A stretch of DNA of 64,000 nucleotides from Microbispora sp. ZYX-F-249 (lineage in GTDB: Bacteria > Actinomycetota > Actinomycetes > Streptosporangiales > Streptosporangiaceae), in contig NZ_JBDJAW010000038.1 of the NCBI RefSeq assembly GCF_039649665.1, forward strand, positions 1-64,000, written 5' to 3'. Both the position numbers and the translations under genes were made by a program. The stretch's first letter is position 1. Every line of letters starts with the position of its first letter. Below, piece by piece: positions 1-9,136 of this stretch. The notes below the pieces were generated by a model, which had not been told where the DNA came from, did no database searches, and saw only the letters and a program-made list of their open reading frames with translations.

Positions 1-1019
1 ATCTTCTCCTCCAGCAACGCCATGAACGCATCGGCCTGACGCACCCGCAGCGGACGGTCATCACCCTCCGCCCGCGGTCTGGCGTAGGCGTCCAGCAGCG
101 CCTGCAACCGGGCGGCGTGCTCACGCGGGAGATAGAACTCCCCTTCCAGCCCGCCGCCCTTGCCCGGGCGGACCCGCAGGAACCGCCGCGCGTAATCGGC
201 CCGCTCATCGCGGTCCTCGCCGTCGGGGTCGAGTATCGCCCGCAGATAGCGGCCGGCCTTGGCCACCTCCGCCGCGCCCGCCCTGGCCGCCAGCTCCAAA
301 AGGATCGGCTCGGCCAGCGCGACCTGCTCATCCGACAGCCCGGAGATCGCCGTGCAGATGGCTTCGGCCACTCCGGCCGCCAGCTCGCCGGCGGCGAACT
401 TCTCCCGCACGAGGGGCAGGCGGGCCAGCTCCACCGCCAACGTCAGCAGCCGGCCCGCACCGGCGACGGTCATCCCGCCCGTGGTGCGCAGCCAGCTACG
501 GGTGGAGGCATGCCCGTGCCGCTTGGCCTGCCCCGCCCGATGCACCCGACCCACCCGGTCGGCAAGAGCACACGTGATCCGATCCCGGGCGAACAACAAC
601 TCCTCGGCCTCGGCCAGGCAAATGTCCGCATCGTCGGGAACCGGCGCCAACGCCAACGCCTGCGCCGACTCACGCAACGACCCCACCAGCACCCACGACG
701 GACGAGGCCGGTCGCGACCGGGACGCTCTGTTGCATCGTCGGCGGCGCCGGGGCCGCTTTCAGCCGCATTGCCGGTTGCGTCACTGGCCGCACCGGCACC
801 CACAGAGTGATCAGACGGAACTCCAGAGTCTGCGGTTCCTGCGCAACTGGCGCGATTACCCCTGCCCTCCCCCGATACGGACTGCCCGAAAAGCCGATCG
901 TGGGCGAGGGAGCCTTCGGATGACCATAGGGGCGAGTTGGCGATGAGCTCGTCCCACCAGTCGCCGGATGGCGCATTCGAATGCCGAGGATGTGCGGGAG
1001 CGACTTCGATGGGCTCCAT
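1..1019 (-). CDS. DUF222 domain protein, 3' end beyond window
   Basis: This is the N-terminal 339 residues of a protein running off the left edge. From the ATG at 1019 it begins MEPIEVAPAHPRHSN, has a low-complexity Gly/Ala/Ser stretch to about residue 90, then a helical domain. That domain contains CALADRVGRVHRAGQAKRHG, STRSWLRTTGGMTVAGAGR and KFAAGELAAGVAEAI, and ends in RVRQADAFMALLEEK at the edge. These are typical of the actinobacterial DUF222 family, often followed by a C-terminal HNH endonuclease domain that would lie outside the window. A purine-rich GAGAGGGGGG lies just upstream of the ATG. These genes are commonly multicopy and their role is not established; a nuclease linked to mobile DNA is often supposed. 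Confidence 0.85.
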   Translation of the reverse strand, partial: MEPIEVAPAHPRHSNAPSGDWWDELIANSPLWSSEGSLAHDRLFGQSVSGEGRGNRASCAGTADSGVPSDHSVGAGAASDATGNAAESGPGAADDATERPGRDRPRPSWVLVGSLRESAQALALAPVPDDADICLAEAEELLFARDRITCALADRVGRVHRAGQAKRHGHASTRSWLRTTGGMTVAGAGRLLTLAVELARLPLVREKFAAGELAAGVAEAICTAISGLSDEQVALAEPILLELAARAGAAEVAKAGRYLRAILDPDGEDRDERADYARRFLRVRPGKGGGLEGEFYLPREHAARLQALLDAYARPRAEGDDRPLRVRQADAFMALLEEK

Positions 1020-1389
1020 CACACCCCCCTCTCAATCGAATGCCTGTACGAATTCTTTCACCGGCTATTACTTACAGCAAGTTCACCGCACGATTACTTG
1101 GAGTCACAGGATCGAGGCCGGACAAGCATCAGACATGACCGGCCACGAGGGCGAGCCGGACTACTAGCGCCTGGCGAGCGAGATCCGCCGCGACATCCGG
1201 GGCAGCGGTGCGCAGGTCGGACTCGGCGGCCAGCAGCCCGCTTTTCACCGCTATGTTCTCGGCGCCGACGACCACACGCGAGGACGCGAGCGTCCTCGCG
1301 CATCGAGTGCAGGGTTTCCACGTTCGGACAACCCCGAGGACGTGCACCGCCGGGTGAGCTGACCGCTTCCGCGCCCCCGGGGCGTCGTG
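1020..1389. other. Intergenic stretch with possible gene remnant
   Basis: The stretch separates the DUF222 start from the end of the pucR-type gene. It has an AT-richer part at 1030-1110 that could hold the DUF222 promoter. On the minus strand, 1129-1347 is an open frame of 72 codons containing SSRVVVGAENIAVKSG and APDVAADLARQAL, which looks compositionally coding. I recognise no family, so it may be a decayed fragment. A terminator-like hairpin lies at 1277-1300. Confidence 0.4.
1277..1300 (-). terminator. Hairpin downstream of the PucR gene
   Basis: A perfect 10-bp inverted repeat, CGCGAGGACG / CGTCCTCGCG, with a 4-nt CGAG loop lies about 90 nt after the stop of the minus-strand pucR-type gene. 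It has no U-tract, as is usual for actinobacterial terminators. Confidence 0.5.
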
Positions 1390-2970
1390 CTATCGGCCGA
1401 AGATGCGCATCTGGAGCATGACGCTGAGCCGCGCGTCGGGGTCGGACAGGTCCAGCCCGCCGATCTCGGTCAACCGCTTGAGGCGGTAGCGGAACGTGTT
1501 GGCGTGCACGTGGACCCGCGCGGCGGCGGCGTTGACGTCGCCGAAGGCGTCCAGGTAGGCACGCAGCGTGGCGACCAGCTCGCTCCCGTGCTCGGCGTCG
1601 TACGCGAGCAGCCGCTCGTACGGCCCGTTGGGCGCCTGTTTCTCCGCGCGGACCAGATCGGAGAACTGGAGCAGCAACGCCTCGAAGTGCACGCTCGTGT
1701 ACCCGGCCGCCTGGCCGGAGGCGCCCCTGGCGCGCAGCACCCGTAGCGCCCGGTCGGCGTCGGCCCGCGAGCGGGCCACCTCGGCGAGGTCGGCCGCCAG
1801 GCGGCCCACGCCGGTGTTGGCCGCGTGCCGGGGGCCGACCCTGGTCAGGAAGCTTTCCGCCACGCGTACGGCCCGCGCCTCCTCCTGCCCGCCGGCCTGC
1901 AGGGGCAGCACGGCATAGGCCACCGAGCCGACCAGCGCGGCGGCGGCCTTCGGGTGGATGGCCGCGACGTGCAGGGCGAGAGCGTCGCAGAACCGCTGCC
2001 GGTCGCTCTCCAACCGGGCGGCGTCGTCGTACGCCTCCTCGGTGAGCTGGGCCGCGAGCACGCACAGGCGCTCGCTCGCCACGCCCAGCCGGCCGGCCGC
2101 CTCCGCGGCGTCGCCGCCGCCGGCGAGCACGGTCGACAGGAGATCGGCGCGCAGCCGCCTGCTGGTGTCGGCCCCGGCGCGCTGCCGCAGAAGCTGCAGC
2201 GCGACGATCTTGGCGGCGTCGGCGAGGGCGCGCCGCCGCTGCTCGCTCAGCGGCTCGCGCACGGCGGCCCAGATGGAGCCGAGGACCTCGTCGCCCGAGC
2301 GGACGGCCACCGCCGCCCGGTTGATCCCCTCGTCGTGCAGTTCGATGTAGATCGGCTCACGGCTCTGGTAGAGCCGGCGGAAGACGCCCCCCTCCTCCAG
2401 CATCCGCCGGTACCGCTCCGGCACCTGACGGCCGAGCACGGTCGCCACCCGCCCGGGGTCGGCCTCCTCCTGCCGCTCGGAGTACGCCAGCACCCGGGAG
2501 GAGCGGTCCTCGATGGTCACCGGCGCGTCCAGCAGCGCGCACACGGCGTTGGCCAGCGAGAACAGGCCGTCCGGCGACTCGTCCAGCAGCGGGTCCCGCA
2601 GCTCGGCCAGCAGGGAGCGCAGCAGCGCCGCCACCTGGGCCCAGGACGCGGCGCGGGTGAGACCGAGCACCGCGACCCCGGTCTCCCTGACCTTCGCGCG
2701 GAGCGGCTCGTCGACCTCCACGGGCTGCTTGACCACGATGCCGGCCGCCGGACCGGCCGCGTCGAGCAGGGCCCGTACCCGCTCGGCCGAGTCCACCCCG
2801 ACGGCGAGCACGAGAGCGCCCTCCTGCAGCGAGGGCTCGTCCAGGGGGTCGTGGATGTGCACCCCGGTGACCTCGGCGTCGAGGTCACCGGGAGAGGCGG
2901 CCACGTCGAGCACGGTGCTGCCGAGGTCCTCCAGAACGCGGCGAAGGCTGGCGCGCGGCCGTGCGTCCAT
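1390..2970 (-). CDS. PucR-family transcriptional regulator
   Basis: Regulator of 526 residues. The C-terminus, FGDVNAAAARVHVHANTFRY followed by RLKRLTEIGGLDLSDPDARL, is the PucR helix-turn-helix that binds DNA. The middle is a GGDEF-like/CdaR-type region and the N-terminus resembles the PucR N-terminal sensing domain (LEDLGSTVLDV, TGVHIHDP). The ATG at 2970 (MDARPRASLRRVL) was chosen because GAGGCGGGGG lies directly upstream; the frame is open further 5' only because it is antisense to the neighbour. The gene starts 8 bp after the stop of the serine hydrolase, so the two are probably one transcript and the regulator may control its partner. PucR members often regulate catabolism of purines, GABA or amino acids; the inducer here is unknown. 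Confidence 0.9.
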   Translation of the reverse strand: MDARPRASLRRVLEDLGSTVLDVAASPGDLDAEVTGVHIHDPLDEPSLQEGALVLAVGVDSAERVRALLDAAGPAAGIVVKQPVEVDEPLRAKVRETGVAVLGLTRAASWAQVAALLRSLLAELRDPLLDESPDGLFSLANAVCALLDAPVTIEDRSSRVLAYSERQEEADPGRVATVLGRQVPERYRRMLEEGGVFRRLYQSREPIYIELHDEGINRAAVAVRSGDEVLGSIWAAVREPLSEQRRRALADAAKIVALQLLRQRAGADTSRRLRADLLSTVLAGGGDAAEAAGRLGVASERLCVLAAQLTEEAYDDAARLESDRQRFCDALALHVAAIHPKAAAALVGSVAYAVLPLQAGGQEEARAVRVAESFLTRVGPRHAANTGVGRLAADLAEVARSRADADRALRVLRARGASGQAAGYTSVHFEALLLQFSDLVRAEKQAPNGPYERLLAYDAEHGSELVATLRAYLDAFGDVNAAAARVHVHANTFRYRLKRLTEIGGLDLSDPDARLSVMLQMRIFGR

Positions 2971-2978
2971 CCCCCGCC

Positions 2979-4298
2979 TCAGCCGATCCTGGGCGTGGCC
3001 CGTGCGCCGAGGTGGACGTACGGCGTGCCGTCGGCGAGCCGGAAGAAGACGGCCGACCACCAGTCGGGCTGCCCCTGCGGGCGGCCGACGAACGTGACGT
3101 CGTCCACCGGCACGAGATCGAGGTCCACGGGCGGCTGCGCGCCGGCGAGGGCCCCGGTGGCCTCGATGTGCGTCGCCAGGGCTCCGTCGCGCGCGGTCAT
3201 CGTGATCCGCATGCCGGTTCGCTCGTAGACCCCGGCGTATCGCGCCACGTCTGTCTCGTACGGCTCGGCCGGCGGGCCGAGCACGGGCGGGACGGCCAGG
3301 CCGAGCAGGTCGCCGAACAGCTCGGTGGCCACGGCGTGCTGGAAGGCGCCGGTCTGGCCGCCGTTGGCCAGCACGCACGCGACGGTGCCCGCCCCGGGGA
3401 TCGCCCAGAGCATGGCGGCCTGGCCGATCGTGTTGCCGCCGTGCGAGATCACCCGGCGGCCGTCCCACTCGTCGAGGATCCAGCCGATCCCCCACTGCCT
3501 GCCCAGCGTGTGCGGATTCGGGATGTCCACCTGCGGCTCCCACATCACACGGGGATCGGCGAGCAGGCCGCCTTCCAGGTGGGCACGGGCGAAGGCCACG
3601 ACGTCGGCGGCGCGGGCGCAGATGAGCCCGGCCGGTCCCCCCGACCGCATCAGGCCCCACATCGGTGCCGGAGCACCGTCGACGTGCCCCATGGCCGCGC
3701 GGAACCGCAGGACGTCCTCCGGCAGGGTCCAGGTGTGGGTCAGGCCCAGCGGCTCGACGATCTGCTCGCGCAGCGCGGCGTCCCACACCTTGCCGGTCAG
3801 GCGCTCGATCACCCGCCCCACGACGGAGAAGCCGGAGTTGCAGTACGACTGGGTGGCCCCGAGCGGGTGGTTCTGCGCGAGGTCCGCGCACGCCTCGACG
3901 TACTTCTCCAGGCAGTCGTCACCCCGGCCGGTGTCGAGGAACAGGTCACCGTCGATGCCCGAGGTGTGCGACAGCAGGTGCCGGAGCGTGACCCTCTTGG
4001 TCGCCTCCGGGTCCGCGACGCGGAACTCCGGCAGGATCTCCCGCACGGGGGTGTCGAGGGTGACCCGCCCCTGCTCGGCCAGCAGCATGATCTGCGTCGA
4101 GGTCCACAGCTTCGTGATCGAGCCGATCTGGAAGAGGGAGTCGGCGGTCGCCTCGACGCCGGTGGCGACGTTGAGCACGCCGGCGGCGAACTCACGGACC
4201 TCTCCCCCGTGCAGGAAGGCCAGGGCCGCGCCGGGGACCTCGTACTCGGCGATCAGCTCACCGAGCCGCGTCCGCCATCGTCCTGCCACGTCAGCCAT
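2979..4298 (-). CDS. Beta-lactamase-family serine hydrolase
   Basis: Protein of 439 residues of the penicillin-binding/class C beta-lactamase fold (PF00144 type). The catalytic S60-I-T-K63 motif lies in FQIGSITKLW, the Tyr motif is Y152-C-N154 in TQSYCNSGFS, and the third motif is HGGN in VISHGGNTIGQ (around residue 300). After this comes a C-terminal beta-rich domain of about 100 residues, as in esterases or D-aminopeptidases of this group. I see no signal peptide, so it is probably cytoplasmic and more likely an esterase or peptidase than a resistance enzyme. AAGGA sits 7 nt before the ATG. It is the first gene of the pair with the PucR regulator. Confidence 0.88.
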   Translation of the reverse strand: MADVAGRWRTRLGELIAEYEVPGAALAFLHGGEVREFAAGVLNVATGVEATADSLFQIGSITKLWTSTQIMLLAEQGRVTLDTPVREILPEFRVADPEATKRVTLRHLLSHTSGIDGDLFLDTGRGDDCLEKYVEACADLAQNHPLGATQSYCNSGFSVVGRVIERLTGKVWDAALREQIVEPLGLTHTWTLPEDVLRFRAAMGHVDGAPAPMWGLMRSGGPAGLICARAADVVAFARAHLEGGLLADPRVMWEPQVDIPNPHTLGRQWGIGWILDEWDGRRVISHGGNTIGQAAMLWAIPGAGTVACVLANGGQTGAFQHAVATELFGDLLGLAVPPVLGPPAEPYETDVARYAGVYERTGMRITMTARDGALATHIEATGALAGAQPPVDLDLVPVDDVTFVGRPQGQPDWWSAVFFRLADGTPYVHLGARATPRIG

Positions 4299-4380
4299 CG
4301 AAAGGTCCTTCCGTCGCCGGGGCCGTCGCCCGAACGCTAGACGTCCTTCCCTGCCGCTGCTTCGTCCGGCTCAACGAACC

Positions 4381-4420
4381 GGCGCGTCGCCCGTAGTGGG
4401 ATTGTCCAACACGACGCGCC
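4381..4420 (-). terminator. Putative terminator after dedA
   Basis: A perfect 9-bp inverted repeat, GGCGCGTCG (4381-4389) and CGACGCGCC (4412-4420), with a 22-nt loop lies 28 bp past the stop of the DedA gene in its reading direction. Confidence 0.45.
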
Positions 4421-4447
4421 GTACCTCGAACTTGAAGCAGCCTCGCG

Positions 4448-5086
4448 TCAGGAGGCGCTGACGGTCTCCGGCACGCTCTCCTCGGCGGCCGCCTTGGCGG
4501 CCTTGCGCTTCAGCCACACCGTGGTGCCCAGCCCGAACAGGACGGCGATCACCAGCCCGACCCAGGAGAAGCCCTTGAGCCACTTGTCGGCCACCACGCC
4601 CAGGTAGTAGATCGCGGCCGTGGTACCGCCGGCCCACACGATCCCGCCGAGGACGTTGGCGACGAGGAAGCGCCAGTAGGGCATGTGCAGGGCGCCGGCC
4701 AGCGGCCCGGCGAGGATCCGCAGGAGGGCGACGAAGCGGCCGAAGAACACCGCCCACATGCCGTGGCGGTTGAACACCTGCTCCGCCTTGGCGATGTGCG
4801 CCGGGCCGAAGTGCTTGGGGAAGCGCCGCCCCAGACGGTCGAACAGCGGCCGTCCGCCCCTGCGGCCGATCAGGTAGCCGATCGAGTCCCCGACGATCGC
4901 GCCGCCGCTCGCGCAGATCCCGACGATCAGGGGGTCCACGACTCCTCTGGACGACAGCAGCGCGGCGCTCACCAGCACGATCTCACCCGGGAGCGGGATG
5001 CCCAGGCTCTCCAGCCCGATGACGGCGCCCACGAGCACGTAGACCCAGACGGACGGGATGGTCTGCAGCCACTCGTCGACGTGCAT
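4448..5086 (-). CDS. DedA-family membrane protein
   Basis: Integral membrane protein of 212 residues. The DedA/SNARE-associated signature is clear: LESLGIPLPGEIVLVSAALL near the N-terminus, GDSIGYLIGRRGG, and FFGRFVALLRILAGPLAGAL, followed by a hydrophobic segment near FSWVGLVIAVLFGLG. Family members sit in the cytoplasmic membrane, and some translocate undecaprenyl phosphate or phosphatidylethanolamine or affect drug and pH tolerance. I prefer the ATG at 5086 (MHVDEWLQ), preceded by AGGAG, over the ATG at 5098, which has no ribosome binding site. The C-terminus is a short Lys/Ala-rich cytoplasmic tail. The gene stands alone between two inferred terminators. Confidence 0.9.
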   Translation of the reverse strand: MHVDEWLQTIPSVWVYVLVGAVIGLESLGIPLPGEIVLVSAALLSSRGVVDPLIVGICASGGAIVGDSIGYLIGRRGGRPLFDRLGRRFPKHFGPAHIAKAEQVFNRHGMWAVFFGRFVALLRILAGPLAGALHMPYWRFLVANVLGGIVWAGGTTAAIYYLGVVADKWLKGFSWVGLVIAVLFGLGTTVWLKRKAAKAAAEESVPETVSAS

Positions 5087-5215
5087 CTCACTCCTCATGG
5101 CGGGGAAACAGCACCCATTCTGCCGTCGCCCCGCGAGTGCGGCATCCGCCGGAAGGACCAACAGGGGTAAGCCCGCAGGAGGACGGGCGCGCCCCCGGGT
5201 CCGGCCCGGAAACGA

Positions 5216-6865
5216 TCAACCGCGCATGGCGGCGCGTACGGCCTCGCGCATCGCGGCGTGGACCGCCGCGTTGCGCGCCCGGTCGGTGCGCGCCTCCACC
5301 AGCCGCAGGCCGTCCCCCTTGATCGCCCTGGACAGCTCCTCGGGATCCTCCACCAGCGTGTACGGCAGGCCGCTCGCCGCGGCCAGGTAGCCGAAGTCCA
5401 CGCCGTGAGGGGTACCGAAGACCCGCTCGAACGGGTCCTCGATGGCGGCCTGCGGCAGCAGCGAGAAGATCCCGCCGCCGTCGTTGTTCACCACCACCAG
5501 GCACAGGTCGGGCCGGGGCTCACGCGGGCCGAGGATCAGCCCGTTCTGGTCGTGCAGGAGAGTCAGGTCGCCGATCAGCGCGTACGCGGGCCCGTTGTGG
5601 GCGAGCGCGGCCCCGACGGCGGTGGAGACCAGGCCGTCGATGCCCGAGGCGCCCCGGTTGGCCATGAGCCGCAGCCCCCGCCGTGGGCGCATGGCCTGGT
5701 CGAGGTCGCGGATCGGCATGGACGAGCCGCAGAACAGCAGCGACCCGTTGGGCAGCACCTCGGTGAGGTCCCTGGCCAGCCGCGGCTCGGTCAGCCCGGA
5801 GGAGTCGAGCACCGTGTCGAGCGCCTCGCGCGCCAGTTGGTCGGCGTGCCGCCAGGCACGCAGCCAGGCGTCCCCTCCCGCGGCGATCGGGATCTCCACG
5901 GCCTGGGCCACCTGGGTGGCCGAACGCGTCGGGTCGGGCCACCGGGTCAGGTCGGGGGCCACGACGATGTGCTCCTCGGCCCGGCGCAGCCACGACAGCA
6001 GCGGGCGCGACAGCCCGGGGCGGCCGAGGGTGACCACGACGTCCGGCCGGTGGGCGTCGGCCCACTCCTGGTCGCCCAGCAGGAAGTGGTACGTCGAGAT
6101 GGCGTGGTCGCCGTACCGGCCGCCTCCGTTGGGCTCCGACAGCACGGGCCAGCCCGCCATGCCCGCGGCGGCGACGTACCGCCGCACGTTGGCGGCGCCG
6201 TCGCCGACCACCAGCACGCCGCGCCGGGTCGGCGGGATGTGCAGGGCGGCGGACGGCGGCGCGACCCGCGCCCGCATCCACGCGCCCGAGGCGTCGCCGT
6301 CGAGGGGCTCGCACCAGCTCGCGTCGCCGTCGGGGATCAGCGGCTCGCGGAAGGCCACGTTGAGGTGGACGGGACCGGGGTCCGGCGGCCCGGCGGCGCG
6401 CTGGCAGGCCCGGCACACCAGGGAGCGCCAGTAGGCCACCTGGCCGGGCCGCTCCTCCGGCACGCCGACCTCGGCGAACCATCGCACGGCCGAGCCGTAC
6501 AACTTGACCTGGTCGATCGTCTGGTTGGCGCCGGTGCCGCGCAACTCGGGCGGCCGGTCGGCGGTCAGCAGGAGCAGCGGCACCCCCGACTCCGACGCCT
6601 CGATCACGGCGGGATGGAAGTTGGCCGCCGCGGTGCCGGAGGTGCAGATCAGAGCCACCGGCCGCTCGGACCTCTTGGCCAGGCCGAGCGCGAGGTACGA
6701 GGCCGAGCGCTCGTCGACGCGCACGTGCAGCCGCACCCGTGACTCGCCGTGCGCGGCGAGCGCCAGCGGCGCGGACCGGGACCCCGGGGCGAGCACCACG
6801 TCGGTGACCCCGCAGCGCACCAGTTCGTCGATCAGGACGGTCGAAAGAGCGGTCGCCGGGTTCAC
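5216..6865 (-). CDS. menD: SEPHCHC synthase MenD (menaquinone biosynthesis)
   Basis: 2-succinyl-5-enolpyruvyl-6-hydroxy-3-cyclohexene-1-carboxylate synthase, 549 residues, a ThDP-dependent enzyme joining isochorismate and 2-oxoglutarate-derived succinic semialdehyde. The N-terminal ThDP domain shows VDERSASYLALGLAKRSERP and ICTSGTAAANFHPAVIEA, typical of MenD. The middle has STYHFLLGDQEWA, and the C-terminal ThDP-Mg motif runs IGDLTLLHDQNGL with VNNDGGGIFSLLPQA. The start is the GTG at 6865 (VNPATALSTVLIDELVRCGV), preceded by GGAGG at 7 nt; sequence further upstream is low-complexity. It lies downstream of menB, with a hairpin between them, and belongs to the same pathway as menE. Confidence 0.95.
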   Translation of the reverse strand: MNPATALSTVLIDELVRCGVTDVVLAPGSRSAPLALAAHGESRVRLHVRVDERSASYLALGLAKRSERPVALICTSGTAAANFHPAVIEASESGVPLLLLTADRPPELRGTGANQTIDQVKLYGSAVRWFAEVGVPEERPGQVAYWRSLVCRACQRAAGPPDPGPVHLNVAFREPLIPDGDASWCEPLDGDASGAWMRARVAPPSAALHIPPTRRGVLVVGDGAANVRRYVAAAGMAGWPVLSEPNGGGRYGDHAISTYHFLLGDQEWADAHRPDVVVTLGRPGLSRPLLSWLRRAEEHIVVAPDLTRWPDPTRSATQVAQAVEIPIAAGGDAWLRAWRHADQLAREALDTVLDSSGLTEPRLARDLTEVLPNGSLLFCGSSMPIRDLDQAMRPRRGLRLMANRGASGIDGLVSTAVGAALAHNGPAYALIGDLTLLHDQNGLILGPREPRPDLCLVVVNNDGGGIFSLLPQAAIEDPFERVFGTPHGVDFGYLAAASGLPYTLVEDPEELSRAIKGDGLRLVEARTDRARNAAVHAAMREAVRAAMRG

Positions 6866-6970
6866 CGCCGCGCCTCCAGAACGCCCAGATCTAGAACGCC
6901 CAGACCGGCCCGGTTTGTGTCCACCCGCCCGTCTCCTCCCGTTCCCGCAGCCGCAAGCGTACGGCAAAAC

Positions 6971-7001
6971 GGAGAGGCCGCCGTCATCCCGCGGCCTCTC
7001 C
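6971..7001 (-). terminator. Hairpin between menB and menD
   Basis: A perfect 11-bp inverted repeat, GGAGAGGCCGC (6971-6981) and GCGGCCTCTCC (6991-7001), with a 9-nt loop lies just after the menB stop. It could end the menB transcript or reduce read-through into menD. Confidence 0.6.
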
Positions 7002-7010
7002 CGGAGCCGG

Positions 7011-7841
7011 TCAGGGCCGGCGGGGGTACTTCGAGAAGTCCGGCTTGCGCTTCTCCTTGAACGCGTCGCGGCCCTCCTGGGCCTCCTCGCTCATGTAGTA
7101 CAGCAGCGTCGCGTCGCCGGCGAACTGCTGCATGCCGGCCGCGCCGTCGGTCACCGCGTTGAGCGCGCCCTTCAGCATGCGCAGCGCGAGGGGCGACTTC
7201 TCCAGCAGCTCGCGGGCCCACTGGACGGTCTCCTCCTCCAGGCGCTCGAGCGGCACGACGGCGTTGACCAGACCCCACTGGAGCGCGGTCTGGGCGTCGT
7301 ACTGACGGCACAGGTACCAGATCTCGCGGGCCCGCTTGAGGCCCACGGTCTCGGCGAGCAGCCAGGAGCCGTATCCGCCGTCGAACGAGCCCACCTTGGG
7401 GCCGGTCTGGCCGAATCTCGCGTTGTCGGCGGCGATCGTCAGGTCGCAGCAGACGTGCAGCACGTGGCCGCCGCCGATCGCGTAGCCCGCCACCATCGCG
7501 ATGACCGGCTTGGGGCAGCGGCGGATCTGCACCTGGAGGTCCAGGACGTTGAGCCGGCCGATGCCGTGGGTCTTGTCGTCCACGTAGCCGTCGTCGCCGC
7601 GGATCTTCTGGTCGCCGCCGGAGCAGAACGCCTTGTCCCCGGCGCCGGTGAAGATGATCACACCGACCTCGGTGTCCTCCTGGGCCCGGTCGAAGGCCGC
7701 GCGGAGCTCGAACAACGTCGTGGGGCGGAAGGCGTTGTGCCGCTCGGGGCGGTTGATCGTGATCTTCGCCATCCCCTCGGCGGTCTCGTAGATGATGTCC
7801 TCGTACTCACCCGACCGCTTCCAGTCGACCCCGCTCGTCAC
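7011..7841 (-). CDS. menB: 1,4-dihydroxy-2-naphthoyl-CoA synthase MenB
   Basis: Crotonase-fold enzyme of 276 residues that cyclises o-succinylbenzoyl-CoA to 1,4-dihydroxy-2-naphthoyl-CoA. Diagnostic MenB stretches are [36 protein letters not shown] (oxyanion hole and active-site loop), [32 protein letters not shown] and the C-terminal [14 protein letters not shown]. The GTG at 7841 is chosen because AAGGAG lies 5 nt upstream and the protein then begins [15 protein letters not shown] like other MenBs. It is divergent from menE with a gap of only about 70 bp, so both promoters sit in that interval. Confidence 0.96.
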   Translation of the reverse strand: MTSGVDWKRSGEYEDIIYETAEGMAKITINRPERHNAFRPTTLFELRAAFDRAQEDTEVGVIIFTGAGDKAFCSGGDQKIRGDDGYVDDKTHGIGRLNVLDLQVQIRRCPKPVIAMVAGYAIGGGHVLHVCCDLTIAADNARFGQTGPKVGSFDGGYGSWLLAETVGLKRAREIWYLCRQYDAQTALQWGLVNAVVPLERLEEETVQWARELLEKSPLALRMLKGALNAVTDGAAGMQQFAGDATLLYYMSEEAQEGRDAFKEKRKPDFSKYPRRP

Positions 7842-7897
7842 ACCCGCTCCTTCGTCGTCACCTGCCAGGCGGCGGCGTACGGCCACCGCGCCGGGAC

Positions 7898-7903
7898 TAA
7901 CCT
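7898..7903 (+). promoter_or_regulatory. -10-like box TAACCT, probable leaderless menE start
   Basis: TAACCT matches the actinobacterial TANNNT -10 and lies exactly 7 nt before the GTG start of menE; no Shine-Dalgarno sequence is present. The same spacing recurs before five other genes in the window. Confidence 0.5.
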
Positions 7904-7910
7904 TACGACC

Positions 7911-9077
7911 GTGCTCAGCCCTCCCGGACACCGCCCAGGACAGCGACCCGTGCACGCCCTCGTCCTGCCTCCGGGGCCCGCCCTGTCGGAGGCCGTACGG
8001 CAGGCCCTGACCGGCGACGGCCCCGCCGTGCTGCCGCTGTCGCCGGATCTGCCACGGCCCGCGCTGGAGGCGACGCTCGCCGCGCTGCGGCCCACCCACG
8101 TCGTCACCGCCGACGGCGTGCGGCGCGAGCCGGACGGGGAGCCGTCCGACGCGGCGCTGATCATCGCGACCTCCGGCTCCACCGGCGCCCCCAAGGGCGT
8201 GGAACTGACGGCCGGGGCGCTGCTCGCCTCGGCCCGGGCCTCGCTGGCCAGGCTCGGCGCCCGCGAGGGCGACCGCTGGCTGTGCTGCCTGCCGCCGTCG
8301 CACATCTCCGGCGCGCAGGTGCTCATCCGGTCGCTGCTGTGCGGCACCGAGCCGATCATCCATTCCCGCTTCTCCCCCGCCGAGGTCATCGCGAGCCGGG
8401 CCGACTACGTCTCGCTGGTCCCCACCCAGGTGCGGCGCGTGCTCGACGCGGGTGCGGACCTCACGGCCTTCCCCGTGATCCTGCTCGGCGGGGCCGCCGC
8501 TCCCGCCGGCCTGCTCGCCGAGGCCCGCGCCGCCGGGCTCCGGGTCGTCACGTCGTACGGCATGAGCGAGACGAGCGGCGGCTGCGTGTACGACGGCGTG
8601 CCCCTGGACGGCGTCGAGGTCGAGATCGGCGGCGACGGGCGGGTGCGGATCTCGGGCTCGGTGCTGTTCTCGGGCTACCGGCTGCGCGAGGACCGGCCCT
8701 TCGAGGGCGGCTGGTTCGTCACCTCCGACCTAGGGCGGATGGAGAACGGGCGGCTCACCGTGCTCGGCCGGGCGGACGACGTGATCAACACCGGCGGCCG
8801 GAAGGTCGTGGCGGGCGCGGTCGCCGAGGTGCTGGCCGGGCACCCGGCCGTACGCGACGTCGTGGTGGTGGGCAGGCCCGACCCCGAGTGGGGTGAGACC
8901 GTGGTCGCCGTCGTGGTTCCGGGGGACGCCCGCGAGGTCACGCTCGACGCGCTGAGAGGCTTCGCCAAGGAGCGACTGCCCGCCTACGCCGCGCCGCGCG
9001 CCCTCGAGCTGGTGTCCCAGATTCCCCTGCTTCCGAACGGCAAACCGGATATGGTCGCACTGAAGAACCGGAAGTGA
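7911..9077 (+). CDS. menE: o-Succinylbenzoate-CoA ligase MenE
   Basis: Acyl-adenylate-forming ligase of 388 residues, shorter than the usual 450-500, as is common in actinobacteria. It activates o-succinylbenzoate with ATP and CoA, giving the MenB substrate. Motifs in order: ATP loop [45 protein letters not shown] (A5), [22 protein letters not shown] (A7/A8, with the hinge Asp), INTGGRKV, and the C-terminal catalytic Lys in [14 protein letters not shown]. An alternative in-frame GTG lies at 7950; the first is preferred because of the -10-like box just upstream. It is divergent from menB. Confidence 0.93.
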   Translation: MLSPPGHRPGQRPVHALVLPPGPALSEAVRQALTGDGPAVLPLSPDLPRPALEATLAALRPTHVVTADGVRREPDGEPSDAALIIATSGSTGAPKGVELTAGALLASARASLARLGAREGDRWLCCLPPSHISGAQVLIRSLLCGTEPIIHSRFSPAEVIASRADYVSLVPTQVRRVLDAGADLTAFPVILLGGAAAPAGLLAEARAAGLRVVTSYGMSETSGGCVYDGVPLDGVEVEIGGDGRVRISGSVLFSGYRLREDRPFEGGWFVTSDLGRMENGRLTVLGRADDVINTGGRKVVAGAVAEVLAGHPAVRDVVVVGRPDPEWGETVVAVVVPGDAREVTLDALRGFAKERLPAYAAPRALELVSQIPLLPNGKPDMVALKNRK

Positions 9078-9136
9078 AGATCCGGAACCGCGGATGACCG
9101 CCGTGCGTCTATGAGAGTGGGGGAAGGGGACGCCGC

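Noticed and set aside
117-923. Plus-strand frames opposite the DUF222 gene
   Set aside because: They are high-GC shadows with arginine/proline-rich translations; the minus frame gives a recognisable DUF222 protein.
1390-3891. Long minus-strand frame extending the PucR gene to 833 codons
   Set aside because: The first 307 codons are antisense to the serine hydrolase gene and of low complexity; the PucR domain begins after the ATG at 2970 with its own ribosome binding site.
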